From: Kingdonia uniflora
Lineage: Eukaryota; Streptophyta; Magnoliopsida; Ranunculales; Circaeasteraceae
Direction of reading: 5' to 3'
Assembly: GCA_014058105.1 (NCBI GenBank)
Contig: JACGCM010002750.1
Location: forward strand, 1-64,000
Length of the DNA stretch: 64,000 bases
Shown here: positions 27,301 through 40,920 of the stretch, one piece after another
Layout: each line of letters starts with the position of its first letter
Position numbering within the stretch: position 1 is the first letter of the stretch
The notes under the pieces: generated by a model
The model's database searches: none
What the model was told of the DNA's origin: nothing
The model's input: only the letters and a program-made list of their open reading frames with translations
Made by a program: the position numbers and the translations under genes

Positions 27301-29998
27301 GATATGGAATTTTTATTTTAGGGATTTTTTTTGCAATATTTATAGAGCATATAAAATGAGACAAAATTGATCATTTTCATGAGTAAATACAAGCACATTT
27401 GGGTCGTTTAAGGGATAAATAAGTGAGCACATTTGAGTCATTTGTGGGACCTATTAGAGATATTTATGGACTCTACGTTAGTCACAGAACCTATTCATAG
27501 AGTTTGATGTGGAATTTCCATTTTACGGATTTTTTTTGCAATAGTTTTGTTGCCTATAATATGAGACGAAATTGCCCATTTTTATGTGTAAATACAAGCA
27601 CATTTGGGTAGTTTGCGGGGTCAATAACAGATATTTTCTGACTCCACTATATTCACGGAGCCTATAGATGGAGTTTGATATGGAATTTTATTTTAGGGAT
27701 TTTTTTAGCAATAGTTATAGAGCCTATAAAATGAGACAAAATTGATCATTTTCATGAGTAAATACCAGCACATTTGGGTCGTTTATGGGATAAATAAGTG
27801 GGCACATTTGAGTCATTTGTGGGATCAATTACAGATATTTATGGACTCTACGATAGTCACAGAACCTATTTATAGAGTTTGATATGGAATTTCCATTTTA
27901 CGGATTTTTTGTGCAATAGTTTTGTTGCCTATAATATGAGACTAAATTGCCCATTTTTATGTGTAAATACAAGCACATTTGGGTAGTTTGCGGGGTCAAT
28001 AACAGATATTTTTTGACTCCACTATATTCACGGAGCCTATAGATGGAGTTTGATATGGAATTTTAATTTTAGGGATTTTTTTAGCAATAGTTATAGAGCC
28101 TATAAAATGAGACAAAATTGATCATTTTCATGAGTAAATACAAGCACATTTGGGTCGTTTATGGGATAAATAAGTGGGCACATTTGAGGCATTTGTGGGA
28201 TCAATTAGAGATATTTATGGACTCTACGATAGTCACAGAACCTATTCATAGAGTTTGACATGGAATTTCCATTTTACGGATTTTTTGTGCAATAGTTTTG
28301 TTGCCTATAATATGAGACTAAATTGCCCATTTTTATGTGTAAATACAAGCACATTTGGGTAGTTTGCGGGGTCAATAACAGATATTTTCTGACTCCACTA
28401 TATTCACGGAGCCTATAGATGGAGTTTGATATGGAATTTTATTTTAGGGATTTTTTTAGCAATAGTTATAGAGCCTATAAAATGAGACAAAATTGATCAT
28501 TTTCATGAGTAAATACCAGCACATTTGGGTCGCTTATGGGATAAATAAGTGAGCACATTTGAGTCATTTGTGGGATCAATTAGAGATATTTATGGACTCT
28601 ACGATAGTCACAAAACCTATTTATAGAGTTTGACATGGAATTTCCATTTAACGGATTTTTTGAGCAATAGTTTTGTTGCCTATAATATGAGACTAAATTG
28701 CCCATTTTTATGTGTAAATACAAGCACATTTGGGTAGTTTGTGGGGTCAATAACAGATATTTTCTGACTCCACTATATTCACGGAGCCTATAGATGGAGT
28801 TTGATATGGAATTTAAATTTTAGGGATTTTTTTAGCAATAGTTATAGAGCCTATAAAATGAGACAAAATTGATCATTTTCATGAGTAAATACAAGCACAT
28901 TTTGGTCGTTTAAGGGATAAATAAGTGTGCACATTTGAGTCATTTGTGGGATCAATTAAAGATATTTATGGACTCTACGATAGTCACAAAACCTATTTAT
29001 AGAGTTTGACATGGAATTTCCATTTTACGGATTTTTTGAGCAATAGTTTTGTTGCCTATAATATGAGACTAAATTGCCCATTTTTATGTGTAAATACAAG
29101 CACATTTGGGTAGTTTGCGGGGTCAATAACAGATATTTTTTGACTCCACTATATTCACGGAGCCTATAGATGGAGTTTGATATGGAATTTTTATTTTAGG
29201 GATTTTTTTAGCAATAGTTATAGAGCCTATAAAATGAGACAAAATTGATCATTTTCATGAGTAAATACCAGCACATTTGGGCCGTTTTTGGGATAAATAT
29301 GTGAGCACATTTGAGTCATTTGTGGGATCAATTTGAGATATTTATGGACTCTACGATAGTCACAGAACCTATTCATAGATTTTGATATGGAATTTTCATT
29401 TTACGGATTTTTTGTGCAATAGTTTTGTAGCCTATAATATGAGACTAAATTGCCCATTTTTATGTGTAAATACAAGCACATTTGGGTAGTTTGTGGGGTC
29501 AATAACAGATATTTTCTGACTCCACTATATTCACGGAGCCTATAGATGGAGTTTGATATGGAATTTTTATTTTAGGGATTTTTTTAGCAATAGTTATAGA
29601 GCCTATAAAATGAGACAAAATTGATCATTTTCATGAGTAAATACAAGCACATTTGGGTCGTTTATGGGATAAATAAGTGGGCACATTTGAGTCATTTGTG
29701 GGATCAATTAGAGATATTTATGGACTCTACGATAGTCACAGAACCTATTCATAGAGTTTGACATGGAATTTCCATTTTACGGATTTTTTGTGCAATAGTT
29801 TTGTTGCCTATAATATGAGACTAAATTGCCCATTTTTATGTGTAAATACAAGCACATTTGGGTAGTTTGCGGGGTCAATAACAGATATTTTTGGACTCCA
29901 CTATATTCACGGAGCCTATAGATGGAGTTTGATATGGAATTTTTATTTTAGGGATTTTTTTAGCAATAGTTATAGAGCCTATAAAATGAGACAAAATT
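21356..29998 (+). repeat. Class 2 block with occasional class 1 units
   Basis: Mostly regular class 2 units. Class 1-like half-units (GGATTATTTGTGC followed by TTTCTGACT and the one-base-shorter GGAATTTTATTTTAGG) appear near 23.8-24.1, 25.7-25.9, 26.8-27.0 and 27.6-27.9 kb. The variant TTTTGTAGCC is present at about 23.8, 25.67 and 29.43 kb, the first two being about five units apart. No gene is present. Confidence 0.85.
27325..27570 (+). repeat. Isolated diverged unit
   Basis: Within an otherwise regular block this unit carries a cluster of private changes: TTTTTTTTGCAATATTTATAG, GAGCATATAAAATG, GTGGGACCTATTAGAG, CTACGTTAGTC, GATGTGGAATTT, ATTTTTTTTGCAATAG and GAGACGAAATTG. It begins in half B of one unit and runs into half A of the next, then returns to class 1-like sequence. 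Confidence 0.7.
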
Positions 29999-32251
29999 GA
30001 TCATTTTCATGAGTAAATACCAGCACATTTGGGTCGTTTATGGGATAAATAAGTGAGCACATTTGAGTCATTTGTGGGATCAATTAGAGATATTTATGGA
30101 CTCTACGATAGTCACAGAACCTATTTATAGAGTTTGACATGGAATTTCCATTTTACGGATTATTTGTGCAATAGTTTTGTTGCCTATAATATGAGACTAA
30201 ATTGCCCATTTTTATGTGTAAATACAAGCACATTTGGGTAGTTTGCGGGGTCAATAACAGATATTTTCTGACTCCACTATATTCACGGAGCCTATAGATG
30301 GAGTTTGATATGGAATTTTATTTTAGGGATTTTTTTAGCAATAGTTATAGAGCCTATAAAATGAGACAAAATTGATCATTTTCATGAGTAAATACCAGCA
30401 CATTTGGGTCGTTTATGGGATAAATAAGTGGGCACATTTGAGTCATTTGTGGGATCAATTACAGATATTTATGGACTCTACGATAGTCACAGAACCTATT
30501 TATAGAGTTTGACATGGAATTTCCATTTTACGGATTATTTGTGCAATAGTTTTGTTGCCTATAATATGAGACTAAATTGCCCATTTTTATGTGTAAATAC
30601 AAGCACATTTGGGTAGTTTGCGGGGTCAATAACAGATATTTTCTGACTCCACTATATTCACGGAGCCTATAGATGGAGTTTGATATGGAATTTTATTTTA
30701 GGGATTTTTTTAGCAATAGTTATAGAGCCTATAAAATGAGACAAAATTGATCATTTTCATGAGTAAATACCAGCACATTTGGGTCGTTTATGGGATAAAT
30801 AAGTGGGCACATTTGAGTCATTTGTGGGATCAATTACAGATATTTATGGACTCTACGATAGTCACAGAACCTATTTATAGAGTTTGACATGGAATTTCCA
30901 TTTTACGGATTATTTGTGCAATAGTTTTGTTGCCTATAATATGAGACTAAATTGCCCATTTTTATGTGTAAATACAAGCACATTTGGGTAGTTTGTGGGG
31001 TCAATAACAGATATTTTCTGACTCCACTATATTCACGGAGCCTATAGATGGAGTTTGATATGGAATTTTAGTTTTAGGGATTTTTTTAGCAATAGTTATA
31101 GAGCCTATAAAATGAGACAAAATTGATCATTTTCATGAGTAAATACAAGCACATTTGGGTCGTTTATGGGATAAATAAGTGAGCACATTTGAGTCATTTG
31201 TGGGATCAATTAGAGATATTTATGGACTCTACGATAGTCACAGAACCTATTTATAGAGTTTGACATGGAATTTCCATTTTACGGATTTTTTGAGCAATAG
31301 TTTTGTTGCCTATAATATGAGACTAAATTGCCCATTTTTATGTGTAAATACAAGCACATTTGGGTAGTTTGCGGGGTCAATAACAGATATTTTCTGACTC
31401 CACTATATTCACGGAGCCTATAGATGGAGTTTGATATGGAATTTTAATTTTAGGGATTTTTTTAGCAATAGTTATAGAGCCTATAAAATGAGACAAAATT
31501 GATCATTTTCATGAGTAAATACCAGCACATTTGGGTCGTTTATGGGATAAATAAGTGGGCACATTTGAGTCATTTGTGGGATCAATTACAGATATTTATG
31601 GACTCTACGATAGTCACAGAACCTATTTATAGAGTTTGACATGGAATTTCCATTTTACGGATTATTTGTGCAATAGTTTTGTTGCCTATAATATGAGACT
31701 AAATTGCCCATTTTTATGTGTAAATACAAGCACATTTGGGTAGTTTGCGGGGTCAATAACAGATATTTTCTGACTCCACTATATTCACGGAGCCTATAGA
31801 TGGAGTTTGATATGGAATTTTATTTTAGGGATTTTTTTAGCAATAGTTATAGAGCCTATAAAATGAGACAAAATTGATCATTTTCATGAGTAAATACCAG
31901 CACATTTGGGTCGTTTATGGGATAAATAAGTGGGCACATTTGAGTCATTTGTGGGATCAATTACAGATATTTATGGACTCTACGATAGTCACAGAACCTA
32001 TTCATAGAGTTTGACATGGAATTTCCATTTTACGGATTTTTTGTGCAATAGTTTTGTTGCCTATAATATGAGACTAAATTGCCCATTTTTATGTGTAAAT
32101 ACAAGCACATTTGGGTAGTTTGCGGGGTCAATAACAGATATTTTTGGACTCCACTATATTCACGGAGCCTATAGATGGAGTTTGATATGGAATTGTTATT
32201 TTAGAGATATTTTTAGCAATAGTTATAGAGCCTATAATCTGAGACAAAATT
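29999..32251 (+). repeat. Clean class 1 block
   Basis: Units starting at 29999, 30374, 30749, 31125, 31501 and 31876 carry most or all class 1 markers and measure 375, 375, 376, 376, 375 and 376 bp. They lack the scattered one-base deletions found in the same subfamily at the window ends. This matters for judging whether those deletions are real. Confidence 0.85.
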
Positions 32252-34200
32252 GATCATTTTCATGAGTAAATACAAGCACATTTGGGTCGTTTATGGGATA
32301 AATATGTGGGCACATTTGAGTCATTTGTGGGATCAATTAGAGATATTTATGGACTCTACGATAGTCACAGAACCTATTTATAGAGTTTGACATGGAATTT
32401 CCATTTTACGGATTTTTTGAGCAATAGTTTTGTTGCCTATAATATGAGACTAAATTGCCCATTTTTATGTGTAAATACAAGCACATTTGGGTAGTTTGCG
32501 GGGTCAATAACAGATATTTTTGGACTCCACTATATTCACGGAGCCTATAGATGGAGTTTGATATGGAATTTTTATTTTAGGGATTTTTTTAGCAATAGTT
32601 ATAGAGCCTATAAAATGAGACAAAATTGATCATTTTCATGAGTAAATACCAGCACATTTGGGTCGTTTATGGGATAAATAAGTGAGCACATTTGAGTCAT
32701 TTGTGGGATCAATTAGAGATATTTATGGACTCTACGATAGTCACAGAACCTATTCATAGAGTTTGACATGGAATTTCCATTTTACGGATTTTTTGTGCAA
32801 TAGTTTTGTTGCCTATAATATGAGACTAAATTGCCCATTTTTATGTGTAAATACAAGCACATTTGGGTAGTTTGCGGGGTCAATAACAGATATTTTTTGA
32901 CTCCACTATATTCACGGAGCCTATAGATGGAGTTTGATATGGAATTTTTATTTTAGGGATTTTTTTAGCAATAGTTATAGAGCCTATAAAATGAGACAAA
33001 ATTGATCATTTTCATGAGTAAATACAAGCACATTTGGGTCGTTTATGGGATAAATAAGTGGGCACATTTGAGGCATTTGGGGGATCAATTAGAGATATTT
33101 ATGGACTCTACGATAGTCACAGAACCTATTCATAGAGTTTGACATGGAATTTCCATTTTACGGATTATTTGTGCAATAGTTTTGTTGCCTATAATATGAG
33201 ACTAAATTGCCCATTTTTATGTGTAAATACAAGCACATTTGGGTAGTTTGCGGGGTCAATAACAGATATTTTCTGACTCCACTATATTCACGGAGCCTAT
33301 AGATGGAGTTTGATATGGAATTTTATTTTAGGGATTTTTTTAGCAATAGTTATAGAGCCTATAAAATGAGACAAAATTGATCATTTTCATGAGTAAATAC
33401 CAGCACATTTGGGTCGTTTATGGGATAAATAAGTGGGCACATTTGAGTCATTTGTGGGATCAATTACAGATATTTATGGACTCTACGATAGTCACAGAAC
33501 CTATTCATAGAGTTTGACATGGAATTTCCATTTTACGGATTTTTTGTGCAATAGTTTTGTTGCCTATAATATGAGACTAAATTGCCCATTTTTATGTGTA
33601 AATACAAGCACATTTGGGTAGTTTGTGGGGTCAATAACAGATATTTTCTGACTCCACTATATTCACGGAGCCTATAGATGGAGTTTGATATGGAATTTTT
33701 ATTTTAGGGATTTTTTTAGCAATAGTTATAGAGCCTATAAAATGAGACAAAATTGATCATTTTCATGAGTAAATACAAGCACATTTGGGTCGTTTATGGG
33801 ATAAATAAGTGGGCACATTTGAGTCATTTGTGGGATCAATTAGAGATATTTATGGACTCTACGATAGTCACAGAACCTATTCATAGAGTTTGACATGGAA
33901 TTTCCATTTTACGGATTTTTTGTGCAATAGTTTTGTTGCCTATAATATGAGACTAAATTGCCCATTTTTATGTGTAAATACAAGCACATTTGGGTAGTTT
34001 GCGGGGTCAATAACAGATATTTTTGGACTCCACTATATTCACGGAGCCTATAGATGGAGTTTGATATGGAATTTTTATTTTAGGGATTTTTTTAGCAATA
34101 GTTATAGAGCCTATAAAATGAGACAAAATTGATCATTTTCATGAGTAAATACAAGCACATTTGGGTCGTTTATGGGATAAATAAGTGAGCACATTTGAGT
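32252..34200 (+). repeat. Mixed class 1 and class 2 units
   Basis: Regular units of about 376 bp that alternate between class 2 (TTAGAGATA, ATTCATAGAG, TTTTTTGACT) and class 1 (GGATTATTTGTGC, TTTCTGACT). One unit near 33.07 kb has the GAGGCATTTGGGGG variant. No gene is present. Confidence 0.8.
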
Positions 34201-35000
34201 CATTTGTGGGATCAATTAGCGATATTTATGGACTCTACGATAGTCACAAAACCTATTCTTAGAGTTTGACATGGAAATTTCATTTTGCGGATTTTTCGTG
34301 CAGTAGTTTTGTGGCCTATAATATGAGACTAAATTCCCATTTTTATGTGTAAATACAAACACATTGGGTAGCTTGCGGGGTCAATATCAAATATTTTAGG
34401 ACTCCACTATATTCACGGAGCCTATAAATGGAGTTTGATATGAAATTTTAATTCTAGGGATTTTTTTAGCAATAGTTATGGAGCTTATAAAATGAGACAA
34501 AATTGATCATTTTCATGAGTAAATACAAGCACATTTGGGTCGTTTATGGGATAAATAAGTGGGCACATTTGAGTCATTTGTGGGATCAATTACAGATATT
34601 TATGGACTCTACGATAGTCACAGAACCTATTTATAGAGTTTGACATGGAATTTCCATTTTACGGATTATTTGTGCAATAGTTTTGTTGCCTATAATATGA
34701 GACTAAATTGCCCATTTTTATGTGTAAATACAAGCACATTTGGGTAGTTTGCGGGGTCAATAACAGATATTTTCTGACTCCACTATATTCACGGAGCCTA
34801 TAGATGGAGTTTGATATGGAATTTTATTTTAGGGATTTTTTTAGCAACAGTTATTGAGCCTATAAAATTAGACAAAATTGATCATTTTCATTAGTAAATA
34901 CTAGCACATTTGTGTCGTTTAAGGGATAAATAATTGAGCACAATTCAGGAATTTCTGGGATCAATTACAGATATTTATGGACTCTACGATAGTCACTGAA
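34201..35000 (+). repeat. Diverged satellite units
   Basis: At about 34218-34500 a unit has many changes (ATTAGCGATA, CCTATTCTTAGAG, GGAAATTTCATTTTGCGG, TTTTTCGTGCAGTAG, TTGTGGCC, AAATTCCCATT, ACAAACACATTGGG, AATATCAAATATT). One more class 1 unit follows, and then a second diverged stretch at about 34855-35000 (GCAACAGTTATTGAGCC, AAATTAGACAAA, AATTGAGCACAATTCAGGAA). These look like older or isolated copies that escaped homogenisation. Confidence 0.78.
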
Positions 35001-36758
35001 CCTATTTATAGAGTTTGACATGGAATTTCCATTTTACGGATTTTTTGAGCAATAGTTTTGTTGCCTATAATATGAGACTAAATTGCCCATTTTTATGTGT
35101 AAATACAAGCACATTTGGGTAGTTTGCGGGGTCAATAACAGATATTTTTTGACTCCACTATATTCACGGAGCCTATAGATGGAGTTTGATATGGAATTTT
35201 TATTTTAGGGATTTTTTTAGCAATAGTTATAGAGCCTATAAAATGAGACAAAATTGATCATTTTCATGAGTAAATACCAGCACATTTGGGTCGTTTAAGG
35301 GATAAATAAGTGAGCACATTTGAGTCATTTGTGGGATCAATTAGAGATATTTATGGACTCTACGATAGTCACAGAACCTATTTATTGAGTTTGACATGGA
35401 ATTTCCATTTTACGGATTTTTTGTGCAATAGTTTTGTTGCCTATAATATGAGACTAAATTGCCCATTTTTATGTGTAAATACAAGCACATTTGGGTAGTT
35501 TGCGGGGTCAATAACAGATATTTTTTGACTCCACTATATTCACGGAGCCTATAGATGGAGTTTGATATGGAATTTTAATTTTAGGGATTTTTTTAGCAAT
35601 AGTTATAGAGCCTATAAAATGAGACAAAATTGATCATTTTCATGAGTAAATACAAGCACATTTGGGTCGTTTATGGGATAAATAAGTGAGCACATTTGAG
35701 TCATTTGTGGGATCAATTAGAGATATTTATGGACTCTACGATAGTCACAGAACCTATTTATAGAGTTTGACATGGAATTTCCATTTTACGGATTTTTTGA
35801 GCAATAGTTTTGTTGCCTATAATATGAGACTAAATTGCCCATTTTTATGTGTAAATACAAGCACATTTGGGTAGTTTGCGGGGTCAATAACAGATATTTT
35901 CTGACTCCACTATATTCACGGAGCCTATAGATGGAGTTTGATATGGAATTTTAATTTTAGGGATTTTTTTAGCAATAGTTATAGAGCCTATAAAATGAGA
36001 CAAAATTGATCATTTTCATGAGTAAATACCAGCACATTTGGGTCGTTTATGGGATAAATAAGTGGGCACATTTGAGTCATTTGTGGGATCAATTACAGAT
36101 ATTTATGGACTCTACGATAGTCACAGAACCTATTCATAGAGTTTGATATGGAATTTCCATTTTACGGATTTTTTGGGCAATAGTTTTGTTGCCTATAATA
36201 TGAGACTAAATTGCCCATTTTTATGTGTAAATACAAGCACATTTAGGTAGTTTGTGGGGTCAATAACAGATATTTTTTGACTCCACTATATTCACGGAGC
36301 CTATAGATGGAGTTTGATATGGAATTTATATTTTAGGGATTTTTTTAGCAATAGTTATAGAGCCTATAAAATGAGACAAAATTGATCATTTTCATGAGTA
36401 AATACCAGCACATTTGGGTCGTTTGAGGGATAAATAAGTGAGCACATTTGAGGCATTTGCGGGATCAATTAGAGATATTTATGGACTCTACGATAGTCAC
36501 AGAACCTATTCATAGAGTTTGACATGGAATTTCCATTTTACGGATTATTTGTGCAATAGTTTTGTTGCCTATAATATGAGACTAAATTGCCCATTTTTAT
36601 GTGTAAATACAAGCACATTTGGGTAGTTTGCGGGGTCAATAACAGATATTTTCTGACTCCACTATATTCACGGAGCCTATAGATGGAGTTTGATATGGAA
36701 TTTTATTTTAGGGATTTTTTTAGCAATAGTTATAGAGCCTATAAAATGAGACAAAATT
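35001..36758 (+). repeat. Mixed class 1 and class 2 units
   Basis: Ordinary 375-376 bp units with interchanging markers. The unit that begins near 36384 carries GTTTGAGGGATAAATAAGTG and GAGGCATTTGCGGG in its first half and class 1 markers in the second, so it is a recombinant-looking unit. No gene is present. Confidence 0.8.
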
Positions 36759-37884
36759 GATCATTTTCATGAGTAAATACCAGCACATTTGGGTCGTTTA
36801 TGGGATAAATAAGTGGGCACATTTGAGTCATTTGTGGGATCAATTACAGATATTTATGGACTCTACGATAGTCACAGAACCTATTTATAGAGTTTGACAT
36901 GGAATTTCCATTTTACGGATTATTTGTGCAATAGTTTTGTTGCCTATAATATGAGACTAAATTGCCCATTTTTATGTGTAAATACAAGCACATTTGGGTA
37001 GTTTGCGGGGTCAATAACAGATATTTTCTGACTCCACTATATTCACGGAGCCTATAGATGGAGTTTGATATGGAATTTTATTTTAGGGATTTTTTTAGCA
37101 ATAGTTATAGAGCCTATAAAATGAGACAAAATTGATCATTTTCATGAGTAAATACCAGCACATTTGGGTCGTTTATGGGATAAATAAGTGGGCACATTTG
37201 AGTCATTTGTGGGATCAATTACAGATATTTATGGACTCTACGATAGTCACAGAACCTATTTATAGAGTTTGACATGGAATTTCCATTTTACGGATTATTT
37301 GTGCAATAGTTTTGTTGCCTATAATATGAGACTAAATTGCCCATTTTTATGTGTAAATACAAGCACATTTGGGTAGTTTGCGGGGTCAATAACAGATATT
37401 TTCTGACTCCACTATATTCACGGAGCCTATAGATGGAGTTTGATATGGAATTTTATTTTAGGGATTTTTTTAGCAATAGTTATAGAGCCTATAAAATGAG
37501 ACAAAATTGATCATTTTCATGAGTAAATACCAGCACATTTGGGTCGTTTATGGGATAAATAAGTGGGCACATTTGAGTCATTTGTGGGATCAATTACAGA
37601 TATTTATGGACTCTACGATAGTCACAGAACCTATTTATAGAGTTTGACATGGAATTTCCATTTTACGGATTTTTTGTGCAATAGTTTTGTTGCCTATAAT
37701 ATGAGACTAAATTGCCCATTTTTATGTGTAAATACAAGCACATTTGGGTAGTTTGCGGGGTCAATAACAGATATTTTTGGACTCCACTATATTCACGGAG
37801 CCTATAGATGGAGTTTGATATGGAATTTTTATTTTAGGGATTTTTTTAGCAATAGTTATAGAGCCTATAAAATGAGACAAAATT
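36759..37884 (+). repeat. Consecutive identical 375-bp class 1 units
   Basis: Units 36759-37133 and 37134-37508 are identical by eye over all 375 bases. The third (37509-37884) matches them in half A up to the T-tract and then switches to TTTTTTGTGC, TTTTGGACT and TTTTTATTTT. The missing base relative to 376 lies in GGAATTTTATTTTAGG. This is the clearest sign of recent local duplication in the clean part of the window. Confidence 0.85.
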
Positions 37885-38695
37885 GATCATTTTCATGAGT
37901 AAATACAAGCACATTTGGGTCGTTTAAGGGATAAATAAGTGAGCACATTTGAGTCATTTGGGGGATCAATTAGAGATATTTATGGACTCTACGATAGTCA
38001 CAGAACCTATTCATAGAGTTTGAAATGGAATTTCCATTTTACGGATTTTTTGTGCAATAGTTTTGTTGCCTATAATATGAGACTAAATTGCCCATTTTTA
38101 TGTGTAAATACAAGCACATTTGGGTAGTTTGCGGGGTCAATAACAGATATTTTTTGACTCCACTATATTCACGGAGCCTATAGATGGAGTTTGATATGGA
38201 ATTTAAATTTTAGGGATTTTTTTAGCAATAGTTATAGAGCCTATAAAATGAGACAAAATTGATCATTTTCATGAGTAAATACAAGCACATTTGGGTCGTT
38301 TATGGGATAAATAAGTGAGCACATTTGAGTCATTTGTGGGATCAATTAGAGATATTTATGGACTCTACGATAGTCACAGAACCTATTTATAGAGTTTGAC
38401 ATGGAATTTCCATTTTACGGATTTTTTGTGCAATAGTTTTGTTGCCTATAATATGAGACTAAATTGCCTATTTTTATGTGTAAATACAAGCACATTTGGG
38501 TAGTTTGCGGGGTCAATAACAGATATTTTTGGACTCCACTATATTCACGGAGCCTATAGATGGAGTTTGATATGGAATTTTATTTTAGGGATTTTTTTAG
38601 CAATAGTTATAGAGCCTATAAAATGAGACAAAATTGATCATTTTCATGAGTAAATACCAGCACATTTGGGTCGTTTATGGGATAAATAAGTGGGC

Positions 38696-39100
38696 ACATT
38701 TAAGGCATTTGGGGAATCAATTATAGATATTTATGTACTCAGCGATAGTCACAGAACCTTTTCATAGAGTTTGATATGGAATTTCTATTTTTCGGATTAT
38801 TTGAGCAATAGTTTTGTTTCCTATAATATTAGACTTAATTGCCCTTTTTTATGTGTAAATACAAGCACATTTGGGTAGTTTGCGGGGTCAATAACAGATA
38901 TTTTTGGACTCCACTATATTCACGGAGCCTATAGATCGAGTTTGATATGGAATTTAAATTTTAGGGATTTTTTTAGCAATAGTTATAGAGCCTATAAAAT
39001 GAGACAAAATTGATCATTTTCATGAGTAAATACCAGCACATTTTTGTCGTTTGTGGGATAAATAATTGAGCACATTTGAGGCATTTGCGGGATCAATTAG
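38696..39100 (+). repeat. Diverged unit next to a GGCATTTG unit
   Basis: Changes include TTTAAGGCATTTGGGGAATC, TATGTACTCAGCGATAG, CCTTTTCATAG, TTTTTCGGATTATTTGAGC, TTGTTTCCTATAATATTAG and GCCCTTTTTTATG. The next unit has CACATTTTTGTCGTTTGTGG and AATAATTGAGCAC followed by GAGGCATTTGCGGG, which are markers of the third subfamily. Confidence 0.72.
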
Positions 39101-40384
39101 AGATATTTATGGACTCTACGATAGTCACAGAACCTATTCATAGAGTTTGATATGGAATTTCCATTTTACGGATTTTTTGTGCAATAGTTTTGTTGCCTAT
39201 AATATGAGACTAAATTGCCCATTTTTATGTGTAAATACAAGCACATTTGGGTAGTTTGTGGGGTCAATAACAGATATTTTTAGACTCCACTATATTCACG
39301 GAGCCTATAGATGGAGTTTGATATGGAATTTTATTTTAGGGATTTTTTTAGCAATAGTTATAGAGCCTATAAAATGAGACAAAATTGATCATTTTCATGA
39401 GTAAATACCAGCACATTTGGGTCGTTTATGGGATAAATAAGTGGGCACATTTGAGTCATTTGTGGGATCAATTACAGATATTTATGGACTCTACGATAGT
39501 CACAGAACCTATTCATAGAGTTTGACATGGAATTTCCATTTTACGGATTTTTTGTGCAATAGTTTTGTTGCCTATAATATGAGACTAAATTGCCCATTTT
39601 TATGTGTAAATACAAGCACATTTGGGTAGTTTGCGGGGTCAATAACAGATATTTTTTGACTCCACTATATTCACGGAGCCTATAGATGGAGTTTGATATG
39701 GAATTTTAATTTTAGGGATTTTTTTAGCAATAGTTATAGAGCCTATAAAATGAGACAAAATTGATCATTTTCATGAGTAAATACAAGCACATTTGGGTCG
39801 TTTATGGGATAAATAAGTGGGCACATTTGAGTCATTTGTGGGATCAATTAGGGATATTTATGGACTCTACGATAGTCACAGAACCTATTCATAGAGTTTG
39901 ACATGGAATTTCCATTTTACGGATTATTTGAGCAATAGTTTTGTTGCCTATAATATGAGACTAAATTGCCTGCTTTTATGTGTAAATACAAGCTCATTTG
40001 GGTAGTTTGTGGGGTCAATAACAGATATTTTTGGACTCCACTATATTCACGGAGCCTATAAATGGAGTTTGATATGGAATTTAAATTTTAGGGATTTTTT
40101 AAGCAATAGTTATAGAGCCTATAAAATGAGACAAAATTGATCATTTTCATGAGTAAATACCAGCACATTTGGGTCGTTTATGGGATAAATAAGTGGGCAC
40201 ATTTGAGTCATTTGTGGGATCAATTACAGATATTTATGGACTCTACGATAGTCACAGAACCTATTCATAGAGTTTGACATGGAATTTCCATTTTACGGAT
40301 TTTTTGTGCAATAGTTTTGTTGCCTATAATATGAGACTAAATTGCCCATTTTTATGTGTAAATACAAGCACATTTGGGTAGTTT

Positions 40385-40920
40385 GTGGGGTCAATAAGAA
40401 ATATTAATGGATTCCACTATTTTTACTGAGCCTATAGATGGAGTTTGATATGGAATTTTAATTTTAGGGATTTCTTTAGCAATAGTTATTGAGCCTATAA
40501 AATGAGACAAAATTGATCAATTTCATTAGTAAATACAAGCACATTTGAGCCGTTTATGTGAAAAATAAGTGAGCACATTTAGGTCATTTGTGGGTTCAAT
40601 TATAGATATTTATGGACTTTACGATAGTCACCGAACTTATTCATAGAGTTTGACATGGAATTTCAATTTTACGGAATTTTTGAGCAATAGTTTTGTTGCC
40701 TATAATATGAGACTAAATTGCCCATTTTTATGTGTAAATACAAGCACATTTGGGTAGTTTTCGGGGTCAATAACAGATATTTTAGGACTCCACTAAATTC
40801 ACGGAGCCTATAGATGGAATTTGATATGGAATTTTAATTTTAGGGATTTTTTTAGCAATAGTTATAGAGCCTATAAAATGAGATAAAATTGATCATTTTT
40901 ATGAGTAAATACAGCACATT
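40385..40920 (+). repeat. Diverged satellite units
   Basis: Private changes include TAAGAAATATTAATGGATTC, TTTTTACTGAGCC, TTTCTTTAGCAATAG, GATCAATTTCATTAG, TTTGAGCCGTTTATGTGAAA, TTAGGTCATTTGTGGGTTC, ACTTTACGATAGTCACCG, TTTTACGGAATTTTTG and CACTAAATTCACGG. The sequence remains alignable to the unit over its whole length. Confidence 0.75.
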
